A stretch of DNA of 58,800 nt. Source: CAZNPW01 sp964575185. GTDB taxonomy: Bacteria; Pseudomonadota; Alphaproteobacteria; Rhodobacterales; Rhodobacteraceae. Shown one piece after another: positions 1 through 8,414 of this stretch. Location of the stretch: assembly GCA_964575185.1 (NCBI GenBank), contig CAZNPW010000014.1, positions 1-58,800 on the forward strand, read 5' to 3'. Every line of letters starts with the position of its first letter. Positions within the stretch are counted from its first letter, which is position 1. The notes beneath the pieces are model-generated. The model did not search any database and was not told the origin of the DNA. It saw nothing but the letters and a program-made list of their open reading frames with translations. Position numbers and translations under genes: made by a program.

Positions 1-3
1 GCG

Positions 4-570
4 GTGCAGCCCGCGGCCCCCGTCGTCCCGGCCGAGGCCGCGACGGCCGCCGCCATCGCCGCCGCCCTCGCCGAGGCGACGGCCGCCCCGCTCGAGGCCG
101 CATCGGTCGAGGCCGCCCCGGTCGAGGCCGCCTCGGTCGAGGTCGATCCGGCCGGGGCCGCGGCCCCGACGCTCGCAGGCTTCCGCCCGGTGCCGCGCCC
201 GCCCTTGCCGACGGCCCTGCCGGTCGACCCTCCCGCAGCGGCCGCGGCACCGGCGGCGGCACCGGTCGCCGCAGCGGTGCCCGTGACCGCGGCCGAGGTC
301 GATCCGGCGAGCGTGGCACCCGGCACGATCCTGGTCCAGCTCGACGCCTTCGACAGCGAGACCGACGCCCGCGCCGCCTGGGCCACGATCACCGGGCGCT
401 TCCCGGCCGATTTCGCCGACAAGGCCCTGCTCCTCGACCAGGCGGAATCGGGCGGGATGCCGTTCTGGCGGCTGCGCGCGGTCGGTTTCGACGGGGTCGA
501 CAGCGCCCGGGCCTTCTGCGACACGCTGCGCGACGGCGGCGCGAGCTGCATCCCCGTGGCGCACGAGTGA
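4..570 (+). CDS. SPOR-domain protein, 5' part outside the window
   Basis: This is the C-terminal part of a cell-envelope protein. Residues 1-100 are a low-complexity Ala/Pro/Val/Glu linker with repeated VEAA and VEVD units. Residues about 105-188 read as a SPOR domain, which in this family binds denuded glycan strands of peptidoglycan at division sites. The in-frame GTG at position 4 is only the first possible start inside the window. The true start, usually with a membrane anchor, probably lies upstream. The stop overlaps the GTG of nagZ by four bases, so the two are probably translationally coupled. A SPOR gene before nagZ fits wall remodelling. Confidence 0.75.
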   Translation: MQPAAPVVPAEAATAAAIAAALAEATAAPLEAASVEAAPVEAASVEVDPAGAAAPTLAGFRPVPRPPLPTALPVDPPAAAAAPAAAPVAAAVPVTAAEVDPASVAPGTILVQLDAFDSETDARAAWATITGRFPADFADKALLLDQAESGGMPFWRLRAVGFDGVDSARAFCDTLRDGGASCIPVAHE

Positions 571-1577
571 CGCTCGCGGCGATCTTCGGCTGCGAAGGAC
601 TGCATCTGACCGCGCGCGAATACGCCCTCTTCCGCGACGCCCAGCCCTGGGGCTTCATCCTGTTTTCGCGCAACGTGGCCGACCCGGCGCAGGTCGGGCG
701 GCTGGTGGCCGACCTGCGCAACGCGGTGGGCCGCCGGGTGCCGGTGCTGATCGACCAGGAAGGCGGGCGCGTCCAGCGGCTGCGCGCGCCGCACTGGCGC
801 GCTTGGCCGCCGCCCTTGACCACCGCGACCCATGCCGCCGATCCCGCCCGCGCGCTGTGGCTGCAATACCGGCTGATCGCGGCGGAACTGGCGGCCCTGG
901 GGATCGACGCCGACTGCGCGCCCTGCGCCGACATCGCCGCGCCGCAGACGCACCCCTTCCTGAGGAACCGCTGCCTCGGCACCGATGCCGCGACCGTCGC
1001 CCGCTTGGCCCGCGCCGTCGCCGACGCGCTGCTGGCGGGGGGCGTGCTGCCGGTCGTCAAGCACCTGCCGGGCCACGGCCGCGCGACGCTCGACACCCAC
1101 CTCGCCCTGCCGACCGTGACCGCGCACGAGGACGACCTGCGGGCCACCGACTTCGCTCCGTTCCGCGCGCTGGCCGACCTGCCGATGGCGATGACGGCGC
1201 ATGTCGTCTTCGCCGCCTGGTCCGACGACCCCGCCACGCTGTCGCCCGAGATGGTGCGGGTGATCCGCGAGGACATCGGCTTCGGCGGGCTTCTGATGAC
1301 CGACGACCTGACCATGGAGGCGCTGTCGGGCACGCTCGCCGAACGGGCGCGCCGGGCGCGGGCGGCCGGGGTCGACGTGATCCTGCACTGCAAGGGCGAC
1401 TTGGCCCAGATGCTCGAGGTGGCCGGGGCCTGCGGCAGCCTGTCGGGCGCGGCCGCGGCGCGGGGCGAGGCCGCGCTCGCCGCCCGCCGGGCCCCCGCCT
1501 GCGTTGACACCGCGGCCCTTGCCGCGGAATGGTCGGCGCTGGCGGCGGGGCTGCCGGCGGAGGGCGCGGTTGGCTGA
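567..1577 (+). CDS. nagZ: beta-N-acetylhexosaminidase NagZ (GH3)
   Basis: Cytoplasmic glycoside hydrolase family 3 enzyme of 336 aa that removes N-acetylglucosamine from anhydromuropeptides during peptidoglycan recycling. Visible hallmarks are DQEGGRV at residues 63-69, the NagZ-specific KHLPGHG loop at 165-171 (His/Asp acid-base loop), and MTDDLTM near 244-250 holding the likely nucleophile Asp246. Length is normal for the one-domain NagZ class. The GTG start overlaps the SPOR stop (GTGA). The gene's end overlaps the TTG start of scpA by eight bases, so SPOR-nagZ-scpA-scpB reads as one operon. Confidence 0.93.
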   Translation: MTLAAIFGCEGLHLTAREYALFRDAQPWGFILFSRNVADPAQVGRLVADLRNAVGRRVPVLIDQEGGRVQRLRAPHWRAWPPPLTTATHAADPARALWLQYRLIAAELAALGIDADCAPCADIAAPQTHPFLRNRCLGTDAATVARLARAVADALLAGGVLPVVKHLPGHGRATLDTHLALPTVTAHEDDLRATDFAPFRALADLPMAMTAHVVFAAWSDDPATLSPEMVRVIREDIGFGGLLMTDDLTMEALSGTLAERARRARAAGVDVILHCKGDLAQMLEVAGACGSLSGAAAARGEAALAARRAPACVDTAALAAEWSALAAGLPAEGAVG

Positions 1578-2346
1578 CGACTGGGAGGATCGGCGGCCGG
1601 ACCCGCTCGACCGGGTGGCGGCCGAGGCGCTGATCGTCGACGTGGATGGGTTCGAGGGGCCGCTCGACCTGCTGCTGACGCTGTCGCGGACGCAGAAGGT
1701 GGACCTGCGGCGCATCTCGGTCCTGCAGCTGGCCGAGCAGTATCTGGCCTTCGTCGCGCGGGCCCAGACGCTGCGGATCGAGCTTGCCGCGGATTACCTG
1801 GTGATGGCGGCCTGGCTCGCCTATCTGAAGTCGCGGCTGCTGCTGCCGCCCGACCCGCAGGCCGAGGGGCCGAGCGCTGCGGACATGGCGGCGCACCTTG
1901 CGTTCCAGCTGGAGCGTCTCGCCGCGATGCGCGAGGCGGCGGCGCAGCTGATGGCGCGCGACCGGCTTGGCCGCGACACCTTCGCCCGGGGGGCGCCCGA
2001 GGGCGTGGTGCGCGACCGGCGCGCCGCGTGGGAGGTGACGCTGCTGGACGTGATGCGCGCCTATGCCCGCATCCGCACGCGCGACGACTTCCGCCCCTTC
2101 GTGCTGGACCGCCACGACGTGGTCACGATGGAACAGGCGCTGGAGCGGCTGCGCGGGGTGATCGGCTCCGCCGCCGCCTGGACCGACCTGCGGGGATTGC
2201 TGCCCGACGGCTGGCAGGGCGCACCGATGCGGGCGCGCTCGACGCTCGCCGCGCATTTCGCGGCGATGCTGGAGCTGGTCCGGCGCGGCGCGGTCGAGGT
2301 CCGGCAGGGCGAGACCTTCGCCCCGATCGAGCTGCGCGTGCGGTGA
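1570..2346 (+). CDS. scpA: segregation and condensation protein A
   Basis: ScpA (258 aa) is the kleisin subunit that, with ScpB, bridges SMC heads in the chromosome-condensing complex. The N-terminal signature FEGPLDLLLTLSRTQKVD is clear. It is followed by helical segments and a C-terminal winged-helix region ending in FAPIELRVR. I chose the TTG at 1570 because GGAGGG lies five bases upstream. A longer in-frame reading from 1504 would only add residues translated from inside nagZ. The stop overlaps the GTG of scpB. Confidence 0.92.
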   Translation: MADDWEDRRPDPLDRVAAEALIVDVDGFEGPLDLLLTLSRTQKVDLRRISVLQLAEQYLAFVARAQTLRIELAADYLVMAAWLAYLKSRLLLPPDPQAEGPSAADMAAHLAFQLERLAAMREAAAQLMARDRLGRDTFARGAPEGVVRDRRAAWEVTLLDVMRAYARIRTRDDFRPFVLDRHDVVTMEQALERLRGVIGSAAAWTDLRGLLPDGWQGAPMRARSTLAAHFAAMLELVRRGAVEVRQGETFAPIELRVR

Positions 2347-2963
2347 CCTCCGCGCCCGGCCTTTTCGCCGCGCCCACGATGGGCGAGCAGGAGCGGATGG
2401 TCGAGGCGATCCTGTTCGCCACCGCCGACCCCGTCACGGTGGCCGAGTTCGCCGCGCGGATGCCGCACGGCTGCGACCCGGCCGAGGCGCTGGTGCAGCT
2501 GCGCAAGCGCTATGAGGGGCGGGGCGTGCAGGTCGTCCGCGTGGGCGACGCCTGGGCGCTGCGGACGGCGCCCGACCTCGGGTTCCTGATGCGCCGCGAG
2601 GCGGTGGAGGCGCGGAAGCTGTCGCGCGCGGCGGTCGAGACCCTGGCCATCGTCGCCTACCACCAGCCGGTGACGCGGGCCGAGATCGAGGAGATCCGCG
2701 GCGTCGCGGTCAGCCGGGGGACGGTGGACCTGCTGATGGAACTGGGCTGGATCCGCGTCGGCCGCCGCCGGATGACGCCGGGGCGGCCGGTGACCTTCGT
2801 GGTGACGGAAAGCTTCCTCGACCACTTCGGGCTGGAAAGCGCACGCGACTTGCCGGGGCTGAAGGAACTGCGCGCGGCCGGGCTGCTCGACCCCCGCCCG
2901 CCGCCGGGGGAGGCACCCGAGGCGGCGGTGCCCGAAGGCCAGGGCGAGATGTTCGGGGACTGA
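2343..2963 (+). CDS. scpB: segregation and condensation protein B
   Basis: ScpB (206 aa) is the winged-helix partner of ScpA in the SMC-ScpAB complex. Typical ScpB text is present: EAILFATADPVT near the N-terminus, then AVETLAIVAYHQPVTRAEIE, EIRGVAVSRGTVDLL and GRPVTFVVTESFLDHFGL. I chose the GTG start that overlaps the scpA stop (GTGA). An ATG at 2379 is an alternative. The gene ends 21 bases from the convergent stop of mct. In several Rhodobacterales I recall tatABC next in this operon; it is not here. Confidence 0.92.
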   Translation: MTSAPGLFAAPTMGEQERMVEAILFATADPVTVAEFAARMPHGCDPAEALVQLRKRYEGRGVQVVRVGDAWALRTAPDLGFLMRREAVEARKLSRAAVETLAIVAYHQPVTRAEIEEIRGVAVSRGTVDLLMELGWIRVGRRRMTPGRPVTFVVTESFLDHFGLESARDLPGLKELRAAGLLDPRPPPGEAPEAAVPEGQGEMFGD

Positions 2964-2984
2964 GCGCCGGGCGATCCGGCCCGC

Positions 2985-4175
2985 TCACGCCCGCGGCACG
3001 ATTCCCCGGTCGACGAGGCCGCCGATCTGCGCATCCGACAGGCCGAGGATGCCGGCCAGGATCGCGTGCGTGTCGGCACCGGGGCGCGGGGCGGGCGCGG
3101 GGGGGCGGCGGGGGGCGGCGGTGGTGGCGAAGGGCAGGCCGGGGGCGGGCAGGGGCCCGATGCCGGGCTGGTCGAGCATCGCGATCAGGGGGTTGGCGGG
3201 CGACAGGTCGGGGTCTTCGCGCACCGCCTGCGCGAAGCTGCGGAACGGTGCCCAGGTCAGCCCGGCGGCGTCGAACAGGGGGGCGATCACGGGCAGCGGG
3301 CGGGCCGCGAACCAGGGGGCGAGCGCTGCGGCGATCTGCGCGCGGAGGGCCCAGCGGTCGCCTTCGCGCGCCAGGTCGCGGCCCGCCGCCGTGGCGATGG
3401 CGGCCATGTCGGCCTCGGTCCCGGTAACGCGGACGAGGCCCGTCCACTGCCGCAGGGTCAGGCCCACGACCATGACCCGCGTCCCGCAGGCGCAGAGGAA
3501 GTCCTGCCCGAAGGCCCCGTAGAGCGCGTTGCCCGCGCGCGGCCGGTCCACGCCGTTGACCGCGACCTCGCCGATGATGCCGAGCGCGCCCATCGCGGCG
3601 ATGCCCGTGTCCTTCAGGTTCATGTCGATGAACTGCCCCGCGCCGGTGCGCAGCCGGTGGCGGTCGGCGGCGATGATCGCGGTCGCCGCGGTCTGGCCGG
3701 CCAGCAGGTCCCAGGCGGGCAGGACATGCGCCACCGGCGGGCCGTCGGGCGCGCCCGTCGCCATCGGGAAGCCGAGCGCGGGGTTCACGGTATAGTCCAC
3801 CGCCGGCTCGCCCCGCCGGGTGCCGCCCAGCGCCAGCATGACGAGATCGGCCCGCCGCGCCGACAGCCCCGCCCAGTCGAACGGCGCGCGGGTGCCGAGG
3901 TTGGTCATGTAGAGTCCGGCGGCGGCGATCAGGGCCGCCAGCACCTCGGCCCCTTCGGGGGCGCGGTGGTCGATCGTGAACGACCGTTTGCCTTTGTCCA
4001 GCCCGGCCCGGAACAGGCTTTCGCCGCTCGCGGTGACCGGCCAGCGGTGCCGGTCCGGCCCGCCCTCCGGCGGCTCGACCCGGATGACCTCCGCCCCCAT
4101 CTGCGCGAGCGTCAGCCCGGCGAGGGGGATGGCGACGAAGGCCGAGACCTCGATGACGCGCATTCCGTCGAGCAT
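2985..4175 (-). CDS. mct: family III CoA transferase, probable mesaconyl-CoA C1:C4 transferase (2-methylfumaryl-CoA isomerase)
   Basis: A CaiB/BaiF (family III) CoA transferase of 396 aa. The N-terminal SAFVAIPLAGLTLAQMGAEV, then RWPVT, LDKGKRS, VDYTVNP, HVLPAWDLLAGQ (Asp156 is the likely catalytic aspartate), DRPRAGNALYGAFG and RVMVVGLT match my memory of the Chloroflexus mesaconyl-C1-CoA:C4-CoA transferase along the whole length. That enzyme moves CoA intramolecularly from C1 to C4 of mesaconate in the 3-hydroxypropionate bicycle. The gene directly follows meh (TGATG overlap), the next enzyme of that route. Family membership is certain. The specific substrate is an inference from remembered sequence plus context. 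Confidence 0.8.
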   Translation of the reverse strand: MLDGMRVIEVSAFVAIPLAGLTLAQMGAEVIRVEPPEGGPDRHRWPVTASGESLFRAGLDKGKRSFTIDHRAPEGAEVLAALIAAAGLYMTNLGTRAPFDWAGLSARRADLVMLALGGTRRGEPAVDYTVNPALGFPMATGAPDGPPVAHVLPAWDLLAGQTAATAIIAADRHRLRTGAGQFIDMNLKDTGIAAMGALGIIGEVAVNGVDRPRAGNALYGAFGQDFLCACGTRVMVVGLTLRQWTGLVRVTGTEADMAAIATAAGRDLAREGDRWALRAQIAAALAPWFAARPLPVIAPLFDAAGLTWAPFRSFAQAVREDPDLSPANPLIAMLDQPGIGPLPAPGLPFATTAAPRRPPAPAPRPGADTHAILAGILGLSDAQIGGLVDRGIVPRA

Positions 4176-4972
4176 CACGCGGCCTCCGCCATCGTGCACT
4201 GCGCGCCAGAGGCGTCGACGGTGGCGAGTCGGCCGCCCCAGCCCATCAGGCGCAGGGATCCGGCAAAGGCCGGGCGGACGCCGCGGAAGGCGAAGGTCGC
4301 GGGCGGGCCGTTGCGGCGCGCCCAGCGGTCGGCAAGCCACATCGCCTGCAGCGGCCCGTGGATGACGAGCCCGGGGTAGCGTTCGACCTGCGTGGCATAG
4401 GGGTGGTCGTAGTGGATGCGGTGGCCGTTCCACGTCAGCGCGCTGAACCTGAACAGGCGTACGGGATCGGCCGCGACATCCTCGGACCAGTCCGGGGCGG
4501 GGGGCGCGGGCCGTGCGGCGGGGGGCGTGTAGGCTTCGGCCAGGTCGACGAAGACCAGATCCTGCGCCTCGTCGATCCCGCCCGCCGCGCCGGTGATCCG
4601 GTGGGTCAGGGTCACGAAGACCATCCGTCCCGACGCGCCCTGCTTTTCGGCGACGGCGGTGATCGTGCTGGTGCGCGCCAGCGTCTCGCCGACCCGCAGC
4701 GTGCCCCTGAAGGCCAGCCGCCCCCCGGCCCACATCCGCCGGGGCTGGGCGGTGTCGGGCAGGAAGTCGCCCCGCAGCGGGTGGCCGTCGGCCGCGAGGC
4801 GATCGTGCGGTGCGTCGGGGGCCCAGCCCATCCAGTGCCACAGCGGCGGCAGCGGGTCGCCGTCGCCGGGGGCGTCGCTGCCCAGGACATCGGCCATCCG
4901 CCGCGCCTCGCGGACGCCGACGACGTCACCGGCGCGCTGCACGCGGCCGAGGAAGGCGTCGAGACCGGTCAA
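4175..4972 (-). CDS. meh: HTD2/MaoC-like hydratase, probable mesaconyl-C4-CoA hydratase
   Basis: A 265-aa double-hot-dog hydratase. Family-typical text includes LPPLWHWMGW, the FLPDTAQPRRMWAGGRL stretch, RMVFVTLTHRI, and the C-terminal HYDHPYATQVERYPGLVIHG with the likely catalytic Asp/His. In this family Meh (3-methylfumaryl-CoA hydratase) turns mesaconyl-C4-CoA into citramalyl-CoA. The start is a TTG at 4972, the only start in the open frame before LTGLDAFLGRV. The TGA shares a base with the mct ATG. Next to mct, the C4-mesaconyl role is the best reading; a generic 3-hydroxyacyl-thioester dehydratase is the alternative. Confidence 0.75.
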   Translation of the reverse strand: MTGLDAFLGRVQRAGDVVGVREARRMADVLGSDAPGDGDPLPPLWHWMGWAPDAPHDRLAADGHPLRGDFLPDTAQPRRMWAGGRLAFRGTLRVGETLARTSTITAVAEKQGASGRMVFVTLTHRITGAAGGIDEAQDLVFVDLAEAYTPPAARPAPPAPDWSEDVAADPVRLFRFSALTWNGHRIHYDHPYATQVERYPGLVIHGPLQAMWLADRWARRNGPPATFAFRGVRPAFAGSLRLMGWGGRLATVDASGAQCTMAEAA

Positions 4973-5006
4973 GCCCCCGCCCCCGACGGCCGTGGGCGGG
5001 CGTGCG

Positions 5007-7469
5007 TCATGGTGCGGGCGTCAGGACCGTGGTCCCGACCGCCCCGGCGCGCGCAAGGCCGGGGTCGAGCGACATCGGAACGTATTCGCCGCGCCGCCAC
5101 AGCTCGCCCAGGTCGTCGTAGAAGCGGCTGAGCGGGTTGCCCGACTGCCCGGTGGAGGTGATGAACACCGACGAATCGGGGTCGGCGAAGTCGTAGACGC
5201 CGCGGTAGCCCGCGCCATGCACGTTCAGATAGGGTTCCGGTCCCGTGCCTGCGGGCTGGCCGCGTTGCAGCGTGTCGCCGCCCCCGCTGGTCGATTGCCG
5301 GATGTTCACGAAATACCGCAAGACCGGCACGTCGCCCAGCACCGGATGGTTCTGCGCCGCCTGGTGCGCATCGCCCCAGCGCCAGCTGGCCACGTCGGGG
5401 CCGTAGCGTTCGGTCAGTTGCAGCAGCGCGTCGTCGAGCGCGAGCCGGGCGAGGTCGGTGCAGCTTTCCACCGCCGCCGACTGGATGATGTCGCACCAGA
5501 CGCCGGCACCGTCGGTGTTCCTGAACACCCGTTCGAGAAATACCGGCTCGATCTGCGTGAAGGCATCGGCGAGCGGACCCAGGTCGTCGCGGATCAGCCG
5601 CTCCTGCAGCGCGCGCAGCCAGGCCTCGGCGATCAGCGGCTCGGGCAGGTGCTCGTTCATCTCGCCGTTCCAGGCGGCCAGAAGGGCGAGCGCCTGCTGC
5701 CGGCGGCGCTCGGGCGTGCCGTCGGGCGCGGCCTCGCCGGTGAACCACAGGTCGGCCCCGATCAGCGGCAGAAGCGTCCGGGCGGTGGGCGACACGGTGT
5801 CGAGCTGCGCCTCGATGAAGCTGTCGCGGGTGTGCACCTCGCGCTGGCCCATGAGCTGCGCCCAGCGCCGGATGCGCTGGGTGTCGCCCCACAGGAAACT
5901 CACGTTGCGCGGAAAGGGCGTGTCGACGGTGCGGTTGTTCGTGTTGCCGATGAGCCCGGCCGCGGGGTTCACCCAGCGGGGGTTTTCGGCATAGGGAAAC
6001 ATGCCCTGCCAGCGGTTTTCGGCCACCCAGCCGGGGCTCGGGATGCGGCCCTGCGACTGGCTCGCCGGGTCGCGGCGCGGCATCCGGCCGATCAGCTGCA
6101 TGGCGATGCCTTCGGTGTCGGCCACGACGAGGTTCTGGCTCGGCGCGACGAAGTCCTCTCCCGCCGCGAGCGCGTCGGCCACCGATTGCGCGCCCATCAT
6201 GCGGATCGCGGCGGTCATCGTCGTGTCGGCGCCGGTCAGCGCCGTCCAGGACAGCGCCGCGACGCTGCCCGCCGGGGTGACCGACGCGAGGTCGTAGTGC
6301 GTGCCGGGCAGGACGGGGCCGTTGTCGGTCCATCGCAGGGTGATCGTCACCGGGGGGGCGTCGGCGACCTCGATGATCGTGCGGCGGGTCACGAAATCCT
6401 TCCAGCCGTCGGGGGTGCGGTACTGTTCGGGATTGCCGGGGTTCAGCTCCTCGATGAACAGGTCCTGGTCGTCGAGGTAGCTCGAGGTCAGCCCCCAGCC
6501 GACCTTGGCCGACCGGCCGAGCAGCACGGCGGGCACCCCGGGGATGGTCGCGCCGATGACGCCGCCCGACTGCAGCTCCAGCCGCGCGAGATACCAGATC
6601 GTCGGCGCGGTGAAGTTCAGGTGCGGGTCGTTGGCCAGAAGCGTCCCCCCCGACGCCGACCGCGAGGGCATCGCGGCCCAGGCGTTCGACGCGCCCGCGC
6701 GGTCCATGCGGGGAAAGGGGGACAGCGGGTCGTCGGGCGGCCCGTCCAGCGCGGCGAAGCTGCGCGGCACGCCGGGGAACAGGCCCGCGTAGTCGGGCGA
6801 GACGATGCCCCGCGTCGGGTCGTCGGGCAGGATGTCGCGCAGCCGTTCGGGCGGCAACGCCAGCGTCATGCGCGCCCGCAGCACCTCGGCTTCCAGATGC
6901 GGCGACAGCTGCAGCGCCATCAGCTTCAGGATGGCGATGCTGTCGGCCGGCTGCCAGGCCGCGATCTCGGGCGGGAAGAGCCAGAACTCGGGCGCGCCGC
7001 GGCCACGGGCCCCCGCGTTGACCTGCCCGATCCAGGCGTTGACGCCTGCGGCATAGGCGGTCAGCGCGGCCTGCGTCGCGGCATCCTGCGCGGCGACCGA
7101 CTGCACCGACAGGGAATAGAGGTCGTAGCGGCGCAGCAGCTCGTCGATCTGCAGCGTGCGGGTGCCGAAGATTTCCGACAGGCGCCCCTGCGCGGTGCGG
7201 CGCAGCATCGTCATCTGCCACAGCCGGTCCTGCGCATGCGCGAAGCCCAGCGCAAAGTAGACATCGGCATCGGTCGCCCCGAAGATGTGCGGCACGTTGT
7301 CGTTGTTGCGCACGATCTCGACCGGGGCGGTCAGGCCCGCGACCGTGAAATCCTCGTCGTAGTCGGGCAGCGAGCGCGACAGAAACCAGCCGACCAGCAG
7401 CATCGCCAGAAGCGACAGCGCGACGCCGGCCGTGATGATGCGCAGAAGCCAGCGGAAGAGGGTCAGCAT
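5007..7469 (-). CDS. penicillin acylase family N-terminal-nucleophile hydrolase
   Basis: An 820-aa Ntn hydrolase of the penicillin/cephalosporin/acyl-homoserine-lactone acylase family. Residues about 8-31 are a hydrophobic export or anchor segment. The alpha region follows (NNDNVPHIFGATDADVYFA, HAQDRLWQM), then a linker near 245-258. Gly259-Ala260-Ser261-Asn262-Ala-Trp supplies the autocatalytic cleavage site, with Ser261 as nucleophile, and LLANDPHL follows. The enzyme is expected in the periplasm, processed into two chains. It lies 34 bases before meh on the same strand and may share its transcript. The substrate (beta-lactam, acyl-homoserine lactone or another amide) cannot be told from sequence. 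Confidence 0.9.
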   Translation of the reverse strand: MLTLFRWLLRIITAGVALSLLAMLLVGWFLSRSLPDYDEDFTVAGLTAPVEIVRNNDNVPHIFGATDADVYFALGFAHAQDRLWQMTMLRRTAQGRLSEIFGTRTLQIDELLRRYDLYSLSVQSVAAQDAATQAALTAYAAGVNAWIGQVNAGARGRGAPEFWLFPPEIAAWQPADSIAILKLMALQLSPHLEAEVLRARMTLALPPERLRDILPDDPTRGIVSPDYAGLFPGVPRSFAALDGPPDDPLSPFPRMDRAGASNAWAAMPSRSASGGTLLANDPHLNFTAPTIWYLARLELQSGGVIGATIPGVPAVLLGRSAKVGWGLTSSYLDDQDLFIEELNPGNPEQYRTPDGWKDFVTRRTIIEVADAPPVTITLRWTDNGPVLPGTHYDLASVTPAGSVAALSWTALTGADTTMTAAIRMMGAQSVADALAAGEDFVAPSQNLVVADTEGIAMQLIGRMPRRDPASQSQGRIPSPGWVAENRWQGMFPYAENPRWVNPAAGLIGNTNNRTVDTPFPRNVSFLWGDTQRIRRWAQLMGQREVHTRDSFIEAQLDTVSPTARTLLPLIGADLWFTGEAAPDGTPERRRQQALALLAAWNGEMNEHLPEPLIAEAWLRALQERLIRDDLGPLADAFTQIEPVFLERVFRNTDGAGVWCDIIQSAAVESCTDLARLALDDALLQLTERYGPDVASWRWGDAHQAAQNHPVLGDVPVLRYFVNIRQSTSGGGDTLQRGQPAGTGPEPYLNVHGAGYRGVYDFADPDSSVFITSTGQSGNPLSRFYDDLGELWRRGEYVPMSLDPGLARAGAVGTTVLTPAP

Positions 7470-7559
7470 CGGGGTCCGGTTGCGGTTCCTGTGCCGGGTG
7501 TCTAGTCCAAGGGTTCCTCTGGCGCAACAAAGCGCCGTTCAGATCGGAAGGGGCGGGCG

Positions 7560-8414
7560 ATGGCGCGGGTGGCGTTTCTGGGCTTGGGCGTGATGGGCGC
7601 GCCGATGGCGGGGCACCTCGCGGCCAAGGGGCACGAGGTCGCGGTGTGGAACCGGACGCGGGCCAAGGCAGAGGCCTGGGGGGCCGCGCACGCGGGCCGG
7701 GTTGCGGACACGCCCGCCGAGGCGGCCGACGGTGCCACCTTCGTGATGGCCTGCGTCGGCAACGACGACGACCTGCGCGAGGTCTTCCGCGCGGCGCTGC
7801 CCGCGATGGCGGCGGGGGCGGTGTTCGTCGACCACACCACGGTCAGCGCCGAGGTCACGCGCGAGCTTGCGGCGCAGGCGGGCGAGCGCGGGGTGGGCTA
7901 CGTCGACGCCCCGGTCAGCGGCGGGCAGGCGGGCGCGGTCAACGGGCAGCTCTCCATCATGTGCGGCGGGGCGGAGGCCGACTATGCCGCGGCAGAGCCG
8001 GTCATGGCCGCCTACGCCCGCATCTGCCGCCGTCTCGGGCCGGTCGGCGCGGGGCAGCTCGCCAAGATGATGAACCAGATCTGCATCGCGGGCCTGATGC
8101 AGGGCCTGTCGGAGGCGCTGGCCTTCGGCCGGAAGGCGGGGCTGGACGGCGCGGCGGTGGTCGAGGTCATCGCGCAGGGGGCGGCGGGGTCCTGGCAGAT
8201 GGTGAACCGGCACAGGACGATGCTCGACGGGCAGTTCGACTTCGGCTTCGCGGTGGACTGGATGCGGAAGGACCTGGCGATCTGCTTGGCCACCGCCGAC
8301 CGGATCGGCGCGCGGCTGCCGGTGACGGCGCTGGTCGACCAGTTCTACAAGGACGTGCAGCTGATGGGCGGGGGGCGGGGCGATACCTCGGGCCTGATCC
8401 GCCGGCTGACATGA
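7560..8414 (+). CDS. NAD(P)-dependent beta-hydroxyacid dehydrogenase
   Basis: A 284-aa member of the 3-hydroxyisobutyrate/tartronate-semialdehyde/glyoxylate reductase family. A Rossmann GLGVMG (residues 8-13) is followed by WNRT, where Arg32 after the second strand suggests NADPH preference. The substrate loop VDAPVSGG is at 115-122 and the catalytic Lys169 sits in GAGQLAKMMNQ. A purine-rich ribosome site (GGAAGGGGCGGG) precedes the ATG. It heads a compact three-gene unit with ATGA overlaps to the glycosylase and esterase genes, which gives no metabolic clue. Reaction: reversible oxidation of a short 3-hydroxy acid, exact substrate unknown. Confidence 0.85.
   Translation: MARVAFLGLGVMGAPMAGHLAAKGHEVAVWNRTRAKAEAWGAAHAGRVADTPAEAADGATFVMACVGNDDDLREVFRAALPAMAAGAVFVDHTTVSAEVTRELAAQAGERGVGYVDAPVSGGQAGAVNGQLSIMCGGAEADYAAAEPVMAAYARICRRLGPVGAGQLAKMMNQICIAGLMQGLSEALAFGRKAGLDGAAVVEVIAQGAAGSWQMVNRHRTMLDGQFDFGFAVDWMRKDLAICLATADRIGARLPVTALVDQFYKDVQLMGGGRGDTSGLIRRLT

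Noticed and set aside
4593..7505. Long open frame (970 codons) antisense to the penicillin acylase gene
   Set aside because: It is Arg/Gly/His-rich without any family motif and mirrors a real gene on the other strand. GC-rich codon bias produces such shadows.
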